DNA from: Parvibaculum sp.
GTDB lineage: Bacteria > Pseudomonadota > Alphaproteobacteria > Parvibaculales > Parvibaculaceae
Assembly: GCA_002694985.1 (NCBI GenBank)
Contig: NZNS01000010.1
Span: forward strand, 581,392 to 645,391
Direction of reading: 5' to 3'
Length of the DNA stretch: 64,000 nucleotides
Below the pieces are notes generated by a model. It was not told the origin of the DNA and made no database searches. It saw nothing but the letters and a program-made list of their open reading frames with translations. The position numbers and the translations under genes are program-made. Each line of letters begins with the position of its first letter. Position 1 is the first letter of the stretch. Below, in pieces: positions 18,131 to 27,431 of this stretch.

Positions 18131-18694
18131 ATGATCGCCGAAGCCATGGCTCAGGAACCTGGTAGTGAACTCATCGCCGAGACCCATGTCCCGGACGCTG
18201 AGCATGCGGGAGGCTTTCCGCCTTTCGACGCTACGACGTTCGAGTCCCAGATCGTCTGGCTGGTACTGAGCTTTCTCGCTCTGTACTTCCTGATGTCGCG
18301 CGTGGCCCTGCCGCGCATCGCCACGGTGCTCGAAGAGCGCCGCGACCGCATCGCAGACGATCTCGACCAGGCCGCGCAATTCAAGCGGCAGACCGATGAA
18401 GCGATCGAGGCCTATGAAAAGGCGCTGGCGGAAGCCCGTGCCAAGGCCCACGAAATCGCGCAGGAAACGCGTGACCGCCTGCATGAGGAAACCGAAAGGC
18501 AGCGCCAGGCCATCGAGGCCCGGCTCGCCGAGAAGATTTCGGAAGCCGAAAAGCAGATCGCAGCCACCAAGGACGCCGCTCTCTCCAATGTGCGCAGCGT
18601 TGCCGTGGATGTGGCGGACACCATTGTCACGCAGCTCCTCGGCGAGGCGGACCCCGCCGCCGCCGAACGGGCAGTCGACACCGAACTCAAGTAA
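18131..18694 (+). CDS. atpG: ATP synthase Fo subunit b' (AtpG/AtpF2)
   Basis: A 187-aa peripheral-stalk subunit. After about 40 mostly acidic residues comes one membrane helix (IVWLVLSFLALYFLMSRVALPRI), then a long coiled coil rich in Ala, Glu and Arg. The length, the N-terminal extension and the position ahead of a second b-type gene identify b', found in photosynthetic bacteria and most Alphaproteobacteria, where b and b' form a heterodimer. The symbol atpG here means b' and not the gamma subunit. The gap to atpF is 18 bases. Confidence 0.93.
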   Translation: MIAEAMAQEPGSELIAETHVPDAEHAGGFPPFDATTFESQIVWLVLSFLALYFLMSRVALPRIATVLEERRDRIADDLDQAAQFKRQTDEAIEAYEKALAEARAKAHEIAQETRDRLHEETERQRQAIEARLAEKISEAEKQIAATKDAALSNVRSVAVDVADTIVTQLLGEADPAAAERAVDTELK

Positions 18695-18712
18695 CGCGAA
18701 GGACGAGCCCAT

Positions 18713-19198
18713 ATGCTCGCTACAGCCGAATTCTGGATCCTTGCCTGCCTTGTCGCGTTCTTCGCGATCCTTGGCTATTTCAAGGTTCACCGCACACTGG
18801 CCAGCTCGCTCGACAAGCGTGCTGCCGACATCGCGGCCGAACTCGATGAAGCCCGCCGCCTGCGTGAGGAAGCGCAACAGCTCCTCGCCTCCTATCAGCG
18901 CAAGCAGCGCGAGGCGATGAAGGAAGCCGAGGATATCATCTCTCAGGCCAAGGCCGAGGCCGAGCAGCTTGCGAAGGAGACCCGCGCAAATATGGAAGCG
19001 CAGGTCGAACGCCGCACGAAGCTTGCCGAGGACAAGATTTCCATGGCCGAGGCTCAGGCTGTGAACGATGTTCGCTCCGCCGCCGCCGATGTTGCCGTCA
19101 GCGCCGCGCGCCGTGTCATCGCCGAGAAGGTCGATGCCGGGAAGGATGCGCAGATCATCGAGAAGTCGATCGCCGACCTCAGCACTAAACTCCATTAG
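18713..19198 (+). CDS. atpF: ATP synthase Fo subunit b
   Basis: A 161-aa peripheral-stalk subunit with one N-terminal membrane helix (FWILACLVAFFAILGYFKV), a PF-like hinge, then a long charged coiled coil (DKRAADIAAELDEARRLREE onward). It pairs with b' to hold the F1 head against rotation. It closes the Fo operon, with a terminator 16 bases on. The F1 genes (atpHAGDC) are not here, in line with the split organisation common in this class. Confidence 0.95.
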   Translation: MLATAEFWILACLVAFFAILGYFKVHRTLASSLDKRAADIAAELDEARRLREEAQQLLASYQRKQREAMKEAEDIISQAKAEAEQLAKETRANMEAQVERRTKLAEDKISMAEAQAVNDVRSAAADVAVSAARRVIAEKVDAGKDAQIIEKSIADLSTKLH

Positions 19199-19214
19199 GC
19201 GACACAAGCTTTCG

Positions 19215-19253
19215 AAAACCCCGCCCCGCCGAACAGGCTGGGCGGGGTTTTTG
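19215..19253 (+). terminator. Terminator after atpF
   Basis: An 11-base perfect stem (AAACCCCGCCC with GGGCGGGGTTT) and a 13-base loop, running into a T-rich tract. It is placed directly after the Fo operon. Confidence 0.92.
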
Positions 19254-19306
19254 TTTGCCTTTTCTCTCCCGCCTCCAGTTCAATGGAGGATAACCGGGGA
19301 GGCAAG

Positions 19307-20089
19307 ATGCTCGACAGATATGAAGCGGCCCATTTCACCCATGAAGGCGTGACAAAGCCCGTCTATGTGCGGGGGACGGGGCCCGCCGTCATCGTCATGC
19401 ATGAAATACCGGGGATTACGCCGGAGGCGGTCCGCTTTGCGGACTGGGTCGTGGATGCCGGGTTTCGTGTCTACATGCCTCTGCTCATCGGCAAGGCAGG
19501 GCCGCCCCTCACGATGGGCTATGTCGCGAAATCGATGGCCCGGCTCTGCATCAGCCGCGAGTTCCACATCCTCGCCTCCCACAGTTCCAGCCCGGTGACA
19601 ATATGGCTGCGCGCGCTTGCCCGCCACGCCCATGAGGAAGCGGGCGGCAAGGGCGTTGGCGCGGTCGGCATGTGTTTTTCGGGGAACTTTGCGCTCTCCA
19701 TGATGCTGGAGCCTGCGCTTATGGCCCCGGTTCTTTCGCAGCCGTCCATGCCCTTCCCGCTCGGGGCGGAACGCAAGGCCGCGCTTCACGTCTCGCAGGA
19801 AGAGTTCCAGTGCGTCAAGGACCGCTGTGCAAAGGGGGACAAGGTGCTTGGTCTTCGCTTCAAGGGCGACCGGATGTCACCACCGGAGAAATTCGAGACG
19901 CTCCGGCGCGAACTTGGTGATGCTTTCGAGGGGATCGAGCTTGAGGACAAGGACGCGAACCCAGATTCGCCCGCACCCAGCCCCCATAGCTGCCTCACCG
20001 TGGATCTCGTCGACAAGGACGGCGAACCAACCAGGGAAGCGGCGAAGCGCGTCATCGCCTTTTTTCAGGAACGTCTTCTCGCGGCTTAA
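19307..20089 (+). CDS. Dienelactone hydrolase family protein
   Basis: A 260-aa alpha/beta hydrolase of the dienelactone hydrolase group. VIVMHEIPGITPE is the usual first motif; the nucleophile elbow is GAVGMCFSGNFAL, in which Cys takes the place of Ser as in true dienelactone hydrolases. The end of the fold carries HSCLTVDLVD with a candidate catalytic His. The ATG at 19307 is chosen over an upstream one at 19283 because GGGGAGG lies five bases before it. The substrate is not known. It runs towards the minus-strand nucleotidyltransferase and overlaps its stop by four bases. Confidence 0.87.
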   Translation: MLDRYEAAHFTHEGVTKPVYVRGTGPAVIVMHEIPGITPEAVRFADWVVDAGFRVYMPLLIGKAGPPLTMGYVAKSMARLCISREFHILASHSSSPVTIWLRALARHAHEEAGGKGVGAVGMCFSGNFALSMMLEPALMAPVLSQPSMPFPLGAERKAALHVSQEEFQCVKDRCAKGDKVLGLRFKGDRMSPPEKFETLRRELGDAFEGIELEDKDANPDSPAPSPHSCLTVDLVDKDGEPTREAAKRVIAFFQERLLAA

Positions 20090-20640
20090 GGCGCGATAAC
20101 CGTCAGTTCCGGCCACATCGCCTTCCAGCGGGCGGCCTTTTCAGCATAGCGCCCGGCATTGAAATTCGCGACACGGTTCGGCCGGATCGTCATGGCCTCG
20201 ATGTCGGAGAGCCCGCAGGGCGCATAGAGCGTTCCGTCAGGCTGCAGGCCAACCATGCAGGCGGGCGCGAGGAAGCGATCTATTCCCTCGCATGAGGAAT
20301 GCAGCGGCGGATAAGCCGCGCCGAATTTTTCCTCGTACCAGAGATGAACGCGGGCCTGATTGCGCAACTCGATTTCCACGTCGAAGTTCACCAAAAGATC
20401 ACCGCAACGCCGGATTGCCTCATCCTCCGCTTCCCAGCTCGTGTCCGGGTCGAAATAGAAAATGTCGTAATCCTTGATGCCGTAGTCGGCCGGACGCTCC
20501 GTCAGCACGTTCCAGACAGTCTGGAAGAGCGAACCCGAAACGAGCCAGACATCGGGTAGGCCGAGCGCGGGCAGGCGTTCGAGGATGTCGCGGTTCACGT
20601 CGTTTGCAAGTGCAAGCTCGATGAACCGCGCCTCGTTCAT
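20086..20640 (-). CDS. Nucleotidyltransferase family protein (COG3575 type)
   Basis: A 184-aa cytoplasmic protein of the NTP_transf_6 family. The motif VSGSLFQTVWN and the acidic pair KDYDIFYFD, plus VEIELRNQARVHLWYEEKFG, are typical. The ATG at 20640 lies one base from the stop of gcvPB, so it is probably co-translated at the tail of the glycine cleavage operon; in-frame residues further upstream overlap gcvPB and are spurious. The family is predicted to transfer nucleotides to an unknown target. No link to glycine cleavage is known. Confidence 0.85.
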   Translation of the reverse strand: MNEARFIELALANDVNRDILERLPALGLPDVWLVSGSLFQTVWNVLTERPADYGIKDYDIFYFDPDTSWEAEDEAIRRCGDLLVNFDVEIELRNQARVHLWYEEKFGAAYPPLHSSCEGIDRFLAPACMVGLQPDGTLYAPCGLSDIEAMTIRPNRVANFNAGRYAEKAARWKAMWPELTVIAP

Positions 20641-20641
20641 C

Positions 20642-22222
20642 CTATTCCGCAGCCTGGGCCGGCGCCGGTGGCGCCCAGCGCAGCACGGGCTTGCGGGCGG
20701 CCGCCGTCTCGTCGAGCCTGCGGCGCGGCGACATATAGGGCGCGCCGGTGAAGCGGTCCTTGTCGTTCGAGCTTGCTGCACGTGCCAGATCCTTCAGCGT
20801 CGCAATGAAGAGATCGACGGCCTGTTTCGATTCTGTTTCGGTGGGCTCGATCAGCAGGGCACCGTGGACAACCAGCGGGAAATACATGGTCATCGGATGA
20901 TAGCCCTCATCAATCATCGCCTTGGCGAAGTCGAGAGTTTCGATGCCCGTGCCCTTCAGGAAGCGGTCGTCGAACAGCGCTTCATGCATGCAGGGCCCTT
21001 CGAAGGGCGCCGACAGGTCATCCTTCAGCGAAGCGAGCACATAATTCGCGTTCAGCACCGCGTCTTCCGCGACCTGACGCAGACCGTCCGAGCCGTGGCT
21101 CAACATGTAAGAGAGTGCGCGAACGAACATCCCCATCTGACCGTGAAAAGCAGTCATGCGGCCGAAGGGCTGGGTGCCATCCGCGTTCGCTTCATCTTCC
21201 GTCTCGACGAGGCGGAAACCATCCTTGTCCTGCACGACATAGGGCAGCGGCGCAAAGGGCGTGAGCGCTTCGGAAAAGACCACCGGGCCAGCGCCCGGCC
21301 CACCGCCGCCATGCGGCGTCGAGAAGGTCTTGTGGAGATTGATGTGCATCGCATCGACGCCGAGATCGCCCGGACGCACGCGGCCAACGATGGCATTGAA
21401 GTTCGCACCATCGCAATAGAAGTAAGCGCCCGCCTCATGCACCGCATCGGCAATAGCCACGATGTCGCGCTCAAAGAGGCCACAAGTGTTCGGATTGGTC
21501 AGCATGATCGCCGCGACATCCGGCCCGAGCTTCGACTTGAAGGCCTCGAGGTCGACGCGGCCTTCCTTCGTCGCAGGGATCGCATCCACCTTGTAACCGA
21601 GCAACGCCGCCGTTGCCGGATTGGTGCCATGTGCCGATTCCGGCACCAGTACGCGCGTGCGCTTCTCGCCCTCGCCCCGCGCGGTCAATGCCGCGCGGAT
21701 TGCCATCATGCCGCAAAGCTCGCCATGTGCGCCCGCCTTGGGCGAAAGTGCGACGCCCGGCATGCCGGTGAGCTCCTTCAGCCAGTGCGACAGCTCGTTC
21801 ATCAGCTCGAGAGCCCCCTGCACCGTCTTTTGCGGCTGCAACGGATGCACGTCGCCGATCCCCGGCAGACGCGCCACCTTCTCGTTGATGCGCGGATTAT
21901 GCTTCATCGTGCAGGAACCGAGCGGGTAGAGCCCTGCATCGATGGAGTAATTCTTCGAGGAAAGCCGCACGAAGTGGCGCATAACTTCCGGCTCGGACAC
22001 GCGCGCCAGCCCGATCCGGCCCTGTCGTTCAAAGTTACCGAGATGCGAGGTGAACTCGGCGGGTTCGTCGAAATCGACGCCGCAGGCACCAGGGTTGTCG
22101 AGTTCGAAGAGAAGCGGCTCTTCAATCTGCAACGCCTTGTTACCGGTGAAGGTTTCGCGTGCCCCCTCGGCCGATCCGCCGCCGATCGAGGTCGGACGGC
22201 CCTGCTTGTTCATACCCGACAT
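20642..22222 (-). CDS. gcvPB: Glycine dehydrogenase (decarboxylating) subunit 2
   Basis: The beta half of the split P-protein, 526 aa. The PLP lysine lies in DAMHINLHKTFSTPHGGGG, and SCTMKHNPRIN and GYHPMTMYFPL are further P-protein motifs. With GcvPA it decarboxylates glycine and passes the aminomethyl group to the lipoyl arm of GcvH. The ATG at 22222 overlaps the stop of gcvPA (TAATG), so translation is coupled; an ATG at 22213 is a second choice. It is the fourth gene of the gcvT-H-PA-PB operon. Confidence 0.96.
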   Translation of the reverse strand: MSGMNKQGRPTSIGGGSAEGARETFTGNKALQIEEPLLFELDNPGACGVDFDEPAEFTSHLGNFERQGRIGLARVSEPEVMRHFVRLSSKNYSIDAGLYPLGSCTMKHNPRINEKVARLPGIGDVHPLQPQKTVQGALELMNELSHWLKELTGMPGVALSPKAGAHGELCGMMAIRAALTARGEGEKRTRVLVPESAHGTNPATAALLGYKVDAIPATKEGRVDLEAFKSKLGPDVAAIMLTNPNTCGLFERDIVAIADAVHEAGAYFYCDGANFNAIVGRVRPGDLGVDAMHINLHKTFSTPHGGGGPGAGPVVFSEALTPFAPLPYVVQDKDGFRLVETEDEANADGTQPFGRMTAFHGQMGMFVRALSYMLSHGSDGLRQVAEDAVLNANYVLASLKDDLSAPFEGPCMHEALFDDRFLKGTGIETLDFAKAMIDEGYHPMTMYFPLVVHGALLIEPTETESKQAVDLFIATLKDLARAASSNDKDRFTGAPYMSPRRRLDETAAARKPVLRWAPPAPAQAAE

Positions 22223-23568
22223 TAGAGCACCTCCTTCAGCGCCGCCTGATAGGCCGCGCGATCCGCATCCGTATTGATTTCCGTCGATGCCACGATGAGG
22301 AGATCTTCGACCCCCTTCACGCCGGGCAGCAACCGCGAGGCGGGCACACCGCCAAGTACACCCTTGTCTGCCAGCGCGTCGACGACCTCCGCCGCAGGCT
22401 TCGGCAGACGCATCGTGAATTCGTTGAAGAAGGCTTTGTTCAGGATTTCGACACCGGGCACCGACGCCAGCTTTTCGGCAAGGCTCACCGCCGCGGCATG
22501 ATTGATACGGGCGAGCTGCGCATATCCGTCCTCGCCCAGCAGCGACATGTGGATCGTGAAGGCAAGGCAGCACAGACCGGAATTGGTGCAGATGTTCGAT
22601 GTCGCCTTTTCGCGGCGGATATGCTGCTCGCGCGTCGAAAGTGTCAGCACGAAACCGCGCTTGCCATCCGCGTCGACCGTCTCGCCGCAAAGGCGGCCCG
22701 GCATTTGCCGAACGTATTTTTCACGTGTGGCGAAAAGTCCGACATAAGGCCCGCCGAAGTTGAGGCCATTGCCGATGGATTGCCCTTCGGCAACCACGAT
22801 GTCGGCCCCCATTTCGCCGGGCGGCGTTACCGCGCCGAGCGAAACGATTTCCGGCACCACGGCAATCAGCAGCGCGCCCTTCGCATGGGCCGCTTCCGCA
22901 ATCGGACGCAGGTCATGCAACTCACCGAAGAAGCCCGGCGTCTGCACAACGACACAGCTCGTCTCTTCGGTGATGTGCGAAATGATGTCCTCAGCCGTAT
23001 CCGGCAGGGCAGGCGCCATGATCTCCAGCTTGTAGCCCGCAAAATCGGAAAGGTTTTTCACCACCGCCGAATATTGCGGATGCAGCGTACCCGAGAGAAC
23101 GGCCTTGCGCCGTTTCGTCACGCGATGCGCCATCAGCACCGCCTCTCCGCACCCCGTCGAGGCGTCATACATGGACGCATTCGCCACATCCATGCCCGTG
23201 ATCATCGCGACCTGGGTCTGGAACTCGAAAAGATATTGCAGCGTTCCCTGCGCGATCTCCGGCTGATAGGGCGTGTAGGACGTCAGGAACTCCGAGCGCT
23301 GGATCAAGTGATCCACCGTTGCGGGAACATGGTGGCGGTAGGCGCCACCACCGACAAAGAAGGGGACACTGCCCGCCGCCACGTTTTTCTCGGCCATGCG
23401 AGAAAAGATGCGCTCGACCTCGAGTTCACCTTTCCGGCGCGGAAGGTCCACAAGGCCTTCGCGGCGCGCGCTTTCCGGCACGTCGCGGAACAGTTCATCG
23501 ACGCTTTTCGCGCCGATGACGCCCAGCATCTCGCGCCGGTCGGTTTCGGTCAGGGGCAGATAGCGCAT
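22222..23568 (-). CDS. gcvPA: Glycine dehydrogenase (decarboxylating) subunit 1
   Basis: The alpha half of the split P-protein, 448 aa. [15 protein letters not shown] is the standard start; [30 protein letters not shown] and [10 protein letters not shown] are strongly conserved P-protein motifs. It forms the active heterotetramer with GcvPB. The split form is usual in many bacteria and archaea, while E. coli has a single gcvP. It follows gcvH after 45 bases. Confidence 0.97.
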   Translation of the reverse strand: MRYLPLTETDRREMLGVIGAKSVDELFRDVPESARREGLVDLPRRKGELEVERIFSRMAEKNVAAGSVPFFVGGGAYRHHVPATVDHLIQRSEFLTSYTPYQPEIAQGTLQYLFEFQTQVAMITGMDVANASMYDASTGCGEAVLMAHRVTKRRKAVLSGTLHPQYSAVVKNLSDFAGYKLEIMAPALPDTAEDIISHITEETSCVVVQTPGFFGELHDLRPIAEAAHAKGALLIAVVPEIVSLGAVTPPGEMGADIVVAEGQSIGNGLNFGGPYVGLFATREKYVRQMPGRLCGETVDADGKRGFVLTLSTREQHIRREKATSNICTNSGLCCLAFTIHMSLLGEDGYAQLARINHAAAVSLAEKLASVPGVEILNKAFFNEFTMRLPKPAAEVVDALADKGVLGGVPASRLLPGVKGVEDLLIVASTEINTDADRAAYQAALKEVL

Positions 23569-23613
23569 GATCGCATTGTCCTTTCGGAGGATCCGGTTTG
23601 TTCCGGGAAAGCC

Positions 23614-23991
23614 TTACTGGAGACCTTCCACGAATTCGCTGTAGGCGGCTTCGTCCATCAGCTTGTCGAGTTCGCCGGGATTGCTGAGGCGCAGCTTGAT
23701 GAACCAGCCATCACCCATCGCGTCCTCGTTGACGCCTGCGGGCGTCGCTTCGATGTCGCCGTTCACATCAACGACTTCGCCGCTAACGGGCGAGTAGACC
23801 TCGCTGGCTGCCTTGACGCTTTCGACCACGGCGGCTTCATCGCCCGCGGCCAGTTCCTTGCCGACTTCCGGCAGTTCGACGAAAACGACATCGCCAAGCT
23901 GTTCCTGTGCATAATCGCTGATGCCGATGGTTGCGATGTCCCCGTCGACGCGCACCCATTCATGCTGATCCGTAAAGCGAATGTCGCTCAT
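23614..23991 (-). CDS. gcvH: Glycine cleavage system H protein
   Basis: A 125-aa lipoyl carrier protein. The lipoylated lysine is Lys60 in VVESVKAASEVYSPVSGEV. HEWVRVDGDIATIGISDYAQ and the C-terminal GDGWFIKLRLSNPGELDKLM are typical. GcvH shuttles the aminomethyl intermediate from the P- to the T-protein and then to lipoamide dehydrogenase. It is the second gene of the operon, 35 bases after gcvT. Confidence 0.98.
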   Translation of the reverse strand: MSDIRFTDQHEWVRVDGDIATIGISDYAQEQLGDVVFVELPEVGKELAAGDEAAVVESVKAASEVYSPVSGEVVDVNGDIEATPAGVNEDAMGDGWFIKLRLSNPGELDKLMDEAAYSEFVEGLQ

Positions 23992-24026
23992 GCCAATCCC
24001 CTGATTCCTGTTAGCCGCGGCAAATC

Positions 24027-25169
24027 CTATTTGCCTGCTTTGTGAAAACGCTTCGTGATAAAGGGCATCGCCGCGACTTTCGCCGGACGCCCTTTCCCCC
24101 GCACCATCAGTTCAACGCCGGTACCGGTCTTTGCGGAGCCGGTCTCGACATAGCCCATTGCAATCGGTCCGCCGACGCTCGGCCCATAACCGCCGCTCGT
24201 CACCACGCCAATCTTCCTGCCCGACGCATCGGTAATTTCCGTACCTTCGCGGGCGGGCGCCTTGCCTTCCGGCAGCAGCCCGACACGCTTTCTCGCCGCG
24301 CCGTTCGCGATCTGGTCGAGAATGATTTTCGCGCCGGGGAAGTTTCCTTCCTCGCGACGGCGCTTCGAAATCGTCCAGGTCAGCGCGCCCTCGACCGGCG
24401 TCGTCGTTTCGTCGATATCGTGGCCATACAGGCAGAGCCCCGCTTCGAGGCGCAGCGAGTCGCGCGCGCCGAGGCCGATGGGCTCCACTTCCGGCTCGGC
24501 CAGAAGTTTCTTCGTCAGCGTGACGGCTTCCTGTTCCGGCAAGGAGACTTCATAGCCGTCCTCGCCCGTATAGCCGGAACGGCTGACGATGCAGGGGATC
24601 CCCGCAACATCCATTTCCCGGCCGGTCATGAAGGTCTGCTCCGCAGCTTCGGGAGCGAAGCGCGCAAAAACCTCCGCCGCCTTCGGGCCCTGCAGCGCGA
24701 TCAGCGCCCGGTCCTCGATCCGCTTCAGCCGGATGCCATCAGGCAGATGTTTCTCGATATGGGCGAAGTCGGCATCCTTGCAGGCTGCGTTCACGACGAG
24801 GAAAAGCACCCCGTCCTTCGCGGTCCGCGTCACCATCAGGTCGTCGAGAATGCCGCCCTTCTCGTTCAACAGCAGCGTGTAACGGATGGCCTCGGGGGCA
24901 AGATCGCGAATGTCGCCCGGCACCAGCGTTTCAAGCGCGGCAGCGACCGCCTCATGGTCCGGCCCCTCAAGCCAGGCCTGCCCCATATGCGACACGTCGA
25001 AAAGACCCGCCGCTTCGCGCGTTTGCAGATGCTCGGCGAGTACGCCCGCAGGATACTGAACGGGCATGTCATAGCCCGCAAAAGGCACCATCTTCGCGCC
25101 GAGCTCGACATGGAGCGCGTGCAACGGCGTCGTCTTCAGGGAATCCACGGCTGTGGCAGGTTCCGACAT
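24027..25169 (-). CDS. gcvT: Glycine cleavage system T protein (aminomethyltransferase)
   Basis: A 380-aa tetrahydrofolate-dependent aminomethyltransferase. LHVELGAKMVPFAGYDMPVQY is near the N-terminus; LFDVSHMGQ, RSGYTGEDGYE and ARDSLRLEAGLCLYGHD are the family's conserved folate-site motifs. It makes 5,10-methylene-THF and ammonia from the GcvH-bound intermediate. It heads the operon and lies behind the glycine riboswitch. The ribosome binding site (GGAAG, five bases before the ATG) is directly after a small 6-bp hairpin at 25186-25201, which may be part of the switch's expression platform. Confidence 0.97.
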   Translation of the reverse strand: MSEPATAVDSLKTTPLHALHVELGAKMVPFAGYDMPVQYPAGVLAEHLQTREAAGLFDVSHMGQAWLEGPDHEAVAAALETLVPGDIRDLAPEAIRYTLLLNEKGGILDDLMVTRTAKDGVLFLVVNAACKDADFAHIEKHLPDGIRLKRIEDRALIALQGPKAAEVFARFAPEAAEQTFMTGREMDVAGIPCIVSRSGYTGEDGYEVSLPEQEAVTLTKKLLAEPEVEPIGLGARDSLRLEAGLCLYGHDIDETTTPVEGALTWTISKRRREEGNFPGAKIILDQIANGAARKRVGLLPEGKAPAREGTEITDASGRKIGVVTSGGYGPSVGGPIAMGYVETGSAKTGTGVELMVRGKGRPAKVAAMPFITKRFHKAGK

Positions 25170-25251
25170 TGGGCTTCCAGGTTCTTTCCCCTCGCGGGGA
25201 ACAAGTGCGAATCAAATTGGGCCGCTACTCGGCGAATTGCTCCGCTTGTAG

Positions 25252-25466
25252 CGCCCCACTCTGTCGCTGAACCTGAGAGATTTCGCGTCCAGCCGTTAGA
25301 TCGGCCTGCCGCTTACGCCCTTCGGTGAGGCCGGGAAATTCATTTCCGGCCTGCTTTCCAGAGATTCATCCCCCTGCGGTCCTGGGTGCCTGAGAGTTTC
25401 CGGGGCGGTTGCTCCTTCGGCGCCGGGATCTGCGCTCTGTGCAGTCCCGGACTCTCCCGCAGAGTT
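25252..25466 (-). ncRNA. Tandem glycine riboswitch
   Basis: Read on the minus strand, two consecutive aptamers are visible. The first runs from CTCTGCGGGAGAGT through CCGAAGGAGCAACC and AAACTCTCAGGCACC. The second runs from GAATCTCTGGAAAGC through ACCGAAGGGCGTAAGC, AAATCTCTCAGG and ACAGAGTGGGG. This is the standard two-aptamer glycine (gcvT) riboswitch, which turns on glycine cleavage genes when glycine is high. The region between it and the gcvT start can form further stems (25225-25255 and 25186-25201) and probably acts as the expression platform. Confidence 0.96.
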
Positions 25467-25481
25467 CGTCTGTGTAGAGTG

Positions 25482-25509
25482 ATCATATGTTGCGGCCCGC
25501 CAGAGTCAA
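25482..25509 (-). promoter_or_regulatory. Sigma-70 promoter of the gcv operon
   Basis: On the minus strand TTGACT (25509-25504) is followed after 16 bases by TATGAT (25487-25482). Both hexamers differ from consensus at one base. Transcription would start near 25475, about ten bases before the first riboswitch stem. Confidence 0.8.
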
Positions 25510-25563
25510 ATGGCATGGCCAGTCGAGCTCTCAGAACGCGCCGAATCACGGCATTTTTCTGCT

Positions 25564-26172
25564 TTAACGGATCGGGATATAGGAGGTGCGGCGGTTATAT
25601 TCGAGCTGCTCGGGGGTGAGCTGAAAGCCCACGAGAAGCTGGTAGATGCTGCCATCGGCACGGCCGCCATAGGGAAGAATCGTCCCCTCCACCGTCTTCA
25701 CGAAATGGACCTGGCGCTGGCCAGGCTCAAAGACCACCGGCACTTCATAAACCTGCTTCTTGTCGAAAGCATCGTAGCGGCGCGTCACTGCGACGAAGGT
25801 TTTGAGCGTGAGCGCGCGGGTGGAAGCGGCAGGCCCCAGTTCCGCAGTACCGTTGAAGGCGATATCGACAGTGATGGTCGACTCATCGACATCGTATTTG
25901 CAGGTCGAGACGACCTTGCCGATCTCCGCCTTGGCAACCACATCGGTAAGGTCCGCGCCTGTGCCCGAAAGAAGGGTCACATGATCGGTTTCATTGAGGA
26001 CGCCGACGGTCGGGCAAGGATAAAGCGTGGTACCGCCCTCCTTGATATCGCTGCCGCCAAACATGCCGCAACCCGACAGCGCCAGTGCGGCGGCAACGGC
26101 CAGCGCGGGCGCGGTCCGGCATGAGCGGGAAGCAGGTTTCGTCAGACGGCTCAGCGCAGGCAAGAACGGCAT
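25564..26172 (-). CDS. Predicted lipoprotein of unknown function
   Basis: A 202-aa exported protein. The N-terminus (KPASRSCRTAPALAVAAALALSGC) is a lipoprotein signal peptide with a lipobox LSGC, Cys35 being the acylation site if translation begins at the ATG at 26172. The mature part is probably a beta-rich domain with two more cysteines (YPCPTVG, STCKYDV), which might form a disulfide. I do not recognise the family beyond similar hypothetical lipoproteins in Alphaproteobacteria. It is upstream of the gcv promoter on the same strand but has no clear link with it. A TTG at 26211 is a weaker start. Confidence 0.75.
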   Translation of the reverse strand: MPFLPALSRLTKPASRSCRTAPALAVAAALALSGCGMFGGSDIKEGGTTLYPCPTVGVLNETDHVTLLSGTGADLTDVVAKAEIGKVVSTCKYDVDESTITVDIAFNGTAELGPAASTRALTLKTFVAVTRRYDAFDKKQVYEVPVVFEPGQRQVHFVKTVEGTILPYGGRADGSIYQLLVGFQLTPEQLEYNRRTSYIPIR

Positions 26173-26464
26173 CTTTGTGTCACTCGATTTGTTGGCGAGG
26201 CAGGATGGCAAACAGATGGAACAGGCGGGCGGGCTTTCTTGACTTTCCTTCGGCGGCCCCCTCTATTACCGCCTTGAACGGTCTCGAAAGCCTTGCAATT
26301 CATAAGGTTAGTCGAGACTCGGGACCGCCCCCGGCAGCGCGCAAACTCTATCGGAGTGGTCCCGAAGTCACAAGGCGGACGAGCGCGCCTGCAAGGCCTG
26401 CCAGGACGGCATCCTGCGGGCAGCACGAGGCGCAATCCCCTAGAATGGCATCCCGAGAACGGAT
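26173..26464. other. Intergenic region between the lipoprotein and ispH genes
   Basis: These 292 bases separate divergent genes and should hold both promoters. I see no RNA gene, repeat or clear operator. A TTGACT at about 26236 has only weak -10 candidates after it. Confidence 0.5.
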
Positions 26465-27421
26465 ATGAGCGAGACACAGGCAAAGCCCCTTCTGACGCTG
26501 CTCCTCGCGAGCCCGCGCGGCTTTTGCGCCGGTGTCGATCGCGCAATCCAGATCGTCGAACTCGCCATCGGGAAATACGGACCGCCCGTCTATGTGCGTC
26601 ACGAGATCGTCCATAACCGCTATGTCGTGGAAGAACTTGAGCGCAAGGGTGCGATCTTCGTCGAGGAACTCGACGAGGTGCCCGCCGGCGCGAAGGTCAT
26701 CTTTTCCGCACATGGCGTCCCGAAATCCGTGCCCGAGGAAGCGCAGTCGCGCGAGCTCTTCTATCTCGATGCAACCTGCCCCCTCGTCTCCAAGGTCCAT
26801 GTGGAAGCCGAGCGGCTTCACGAGCGCGGCCTCGAAATCCTGCTGATCGGCCATGCGGGCCACCCGGAAGTGATCGGCACGATGGGCCAGTTGCCGGAGG
26901 GTGCGGTGAGCCTCATCGAAACGGTGGCCGATGCGGAGGCGTTTCAGCCGCATGCCCCGGAGAAACTCGCCTTCGTGACCCAGACGACGCTCTCCGTGGA
27001 CGACACCGCGGAAATCGTTGCCGTGCTTCGCCGCCGCTTTCCCTCGATTGCCGGCCCGCACAAGGAAGACATCTGCTACGCGACAACGAACCGGCAGGAG
27101 GCGGTGAAGAGCATCGCCCCCAGGGTCGATGCCATGCTCGTCATCGGTGCTCCCAATTCGTCCAATTCCATGCGCCTTGTCGAAGTCGCGGAACGCTCGG
27201 GCTGCGCTTACGCGGCGCTCGTGCAGCGCGCGAGCGACATTGACTGGGCCGCTCTGGGAACGCCGAAGACAATCGGTCTCACGGCGGGTGCGAGTGCGCC
27301 CGAAATCCTCGTGGAGGAAGTGATCGACGCTTTCCGGCAACATTTCAATGTGACGGTCGAAATGACGTCCGTCCGGCGCGAGTCCGTGCAATTCAAGCTG
27401 CCGCGCGCGCTCGCCGTCTGA
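26465..27421 (+). CDS. ispH: 4-hydroxy-3-methylbut-2-enyl diphosphate reductase
   Basis: IspH (LytB), the last enzyme of the MEP isoprenoid pathway, 318 aa. It reduces HMBPP to IPP and DMAPP with a 4Fe-4S cluster. The three cluster cysteines are at about residues 21 (RGFCAG), 105 (DATCPL) and 204 (EDICYAT). [16 protein letters not shown] and TQTTLS are further fingerprints, and [13 protein letters not shown] binds substrate. It leads an ispH-thrB-rnhA operon whose order is common in Alphaproteobacteria, with 10 bases to thrB. Confidence 0.98.
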   Translation: MSETQAKPLLTLLLASPRGFCAGVDRAIQIVELAIGKYGPPVYVRHEIVHNRYVVEELERKGAIFVEELDEVPAGAKVIFSAHGVPKSVPEEAQSRELFYLDATCPLVSKVHVEAERLHERGLEILLIGHAGHPEVIGTMGQLPEGAVSLIETVADAEAFQPHAPEKLAFVTQTTLSVDDTAEIVAVLRRRFPSIAGPHKEDICYATTNRQEAVKSIAPRVDAMLVIGAPNSSNSMRLVEVAERSGCAYAALVQRASDIDWAALGTPKTIGLTAGASAPEILVEEVIDAFRQHFNVTVEMTSVRRESVQFKLPRALAV

Positions 27422-27431
27422 CGGGGGAAAT

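Noticed and set aside
20585..24045. Two long plus-strand frames (546 and 628 aa) across the gcv genes
   Set aside because: Both are the reverse of gcvPB, gcvPA and gcvH, which are certain.
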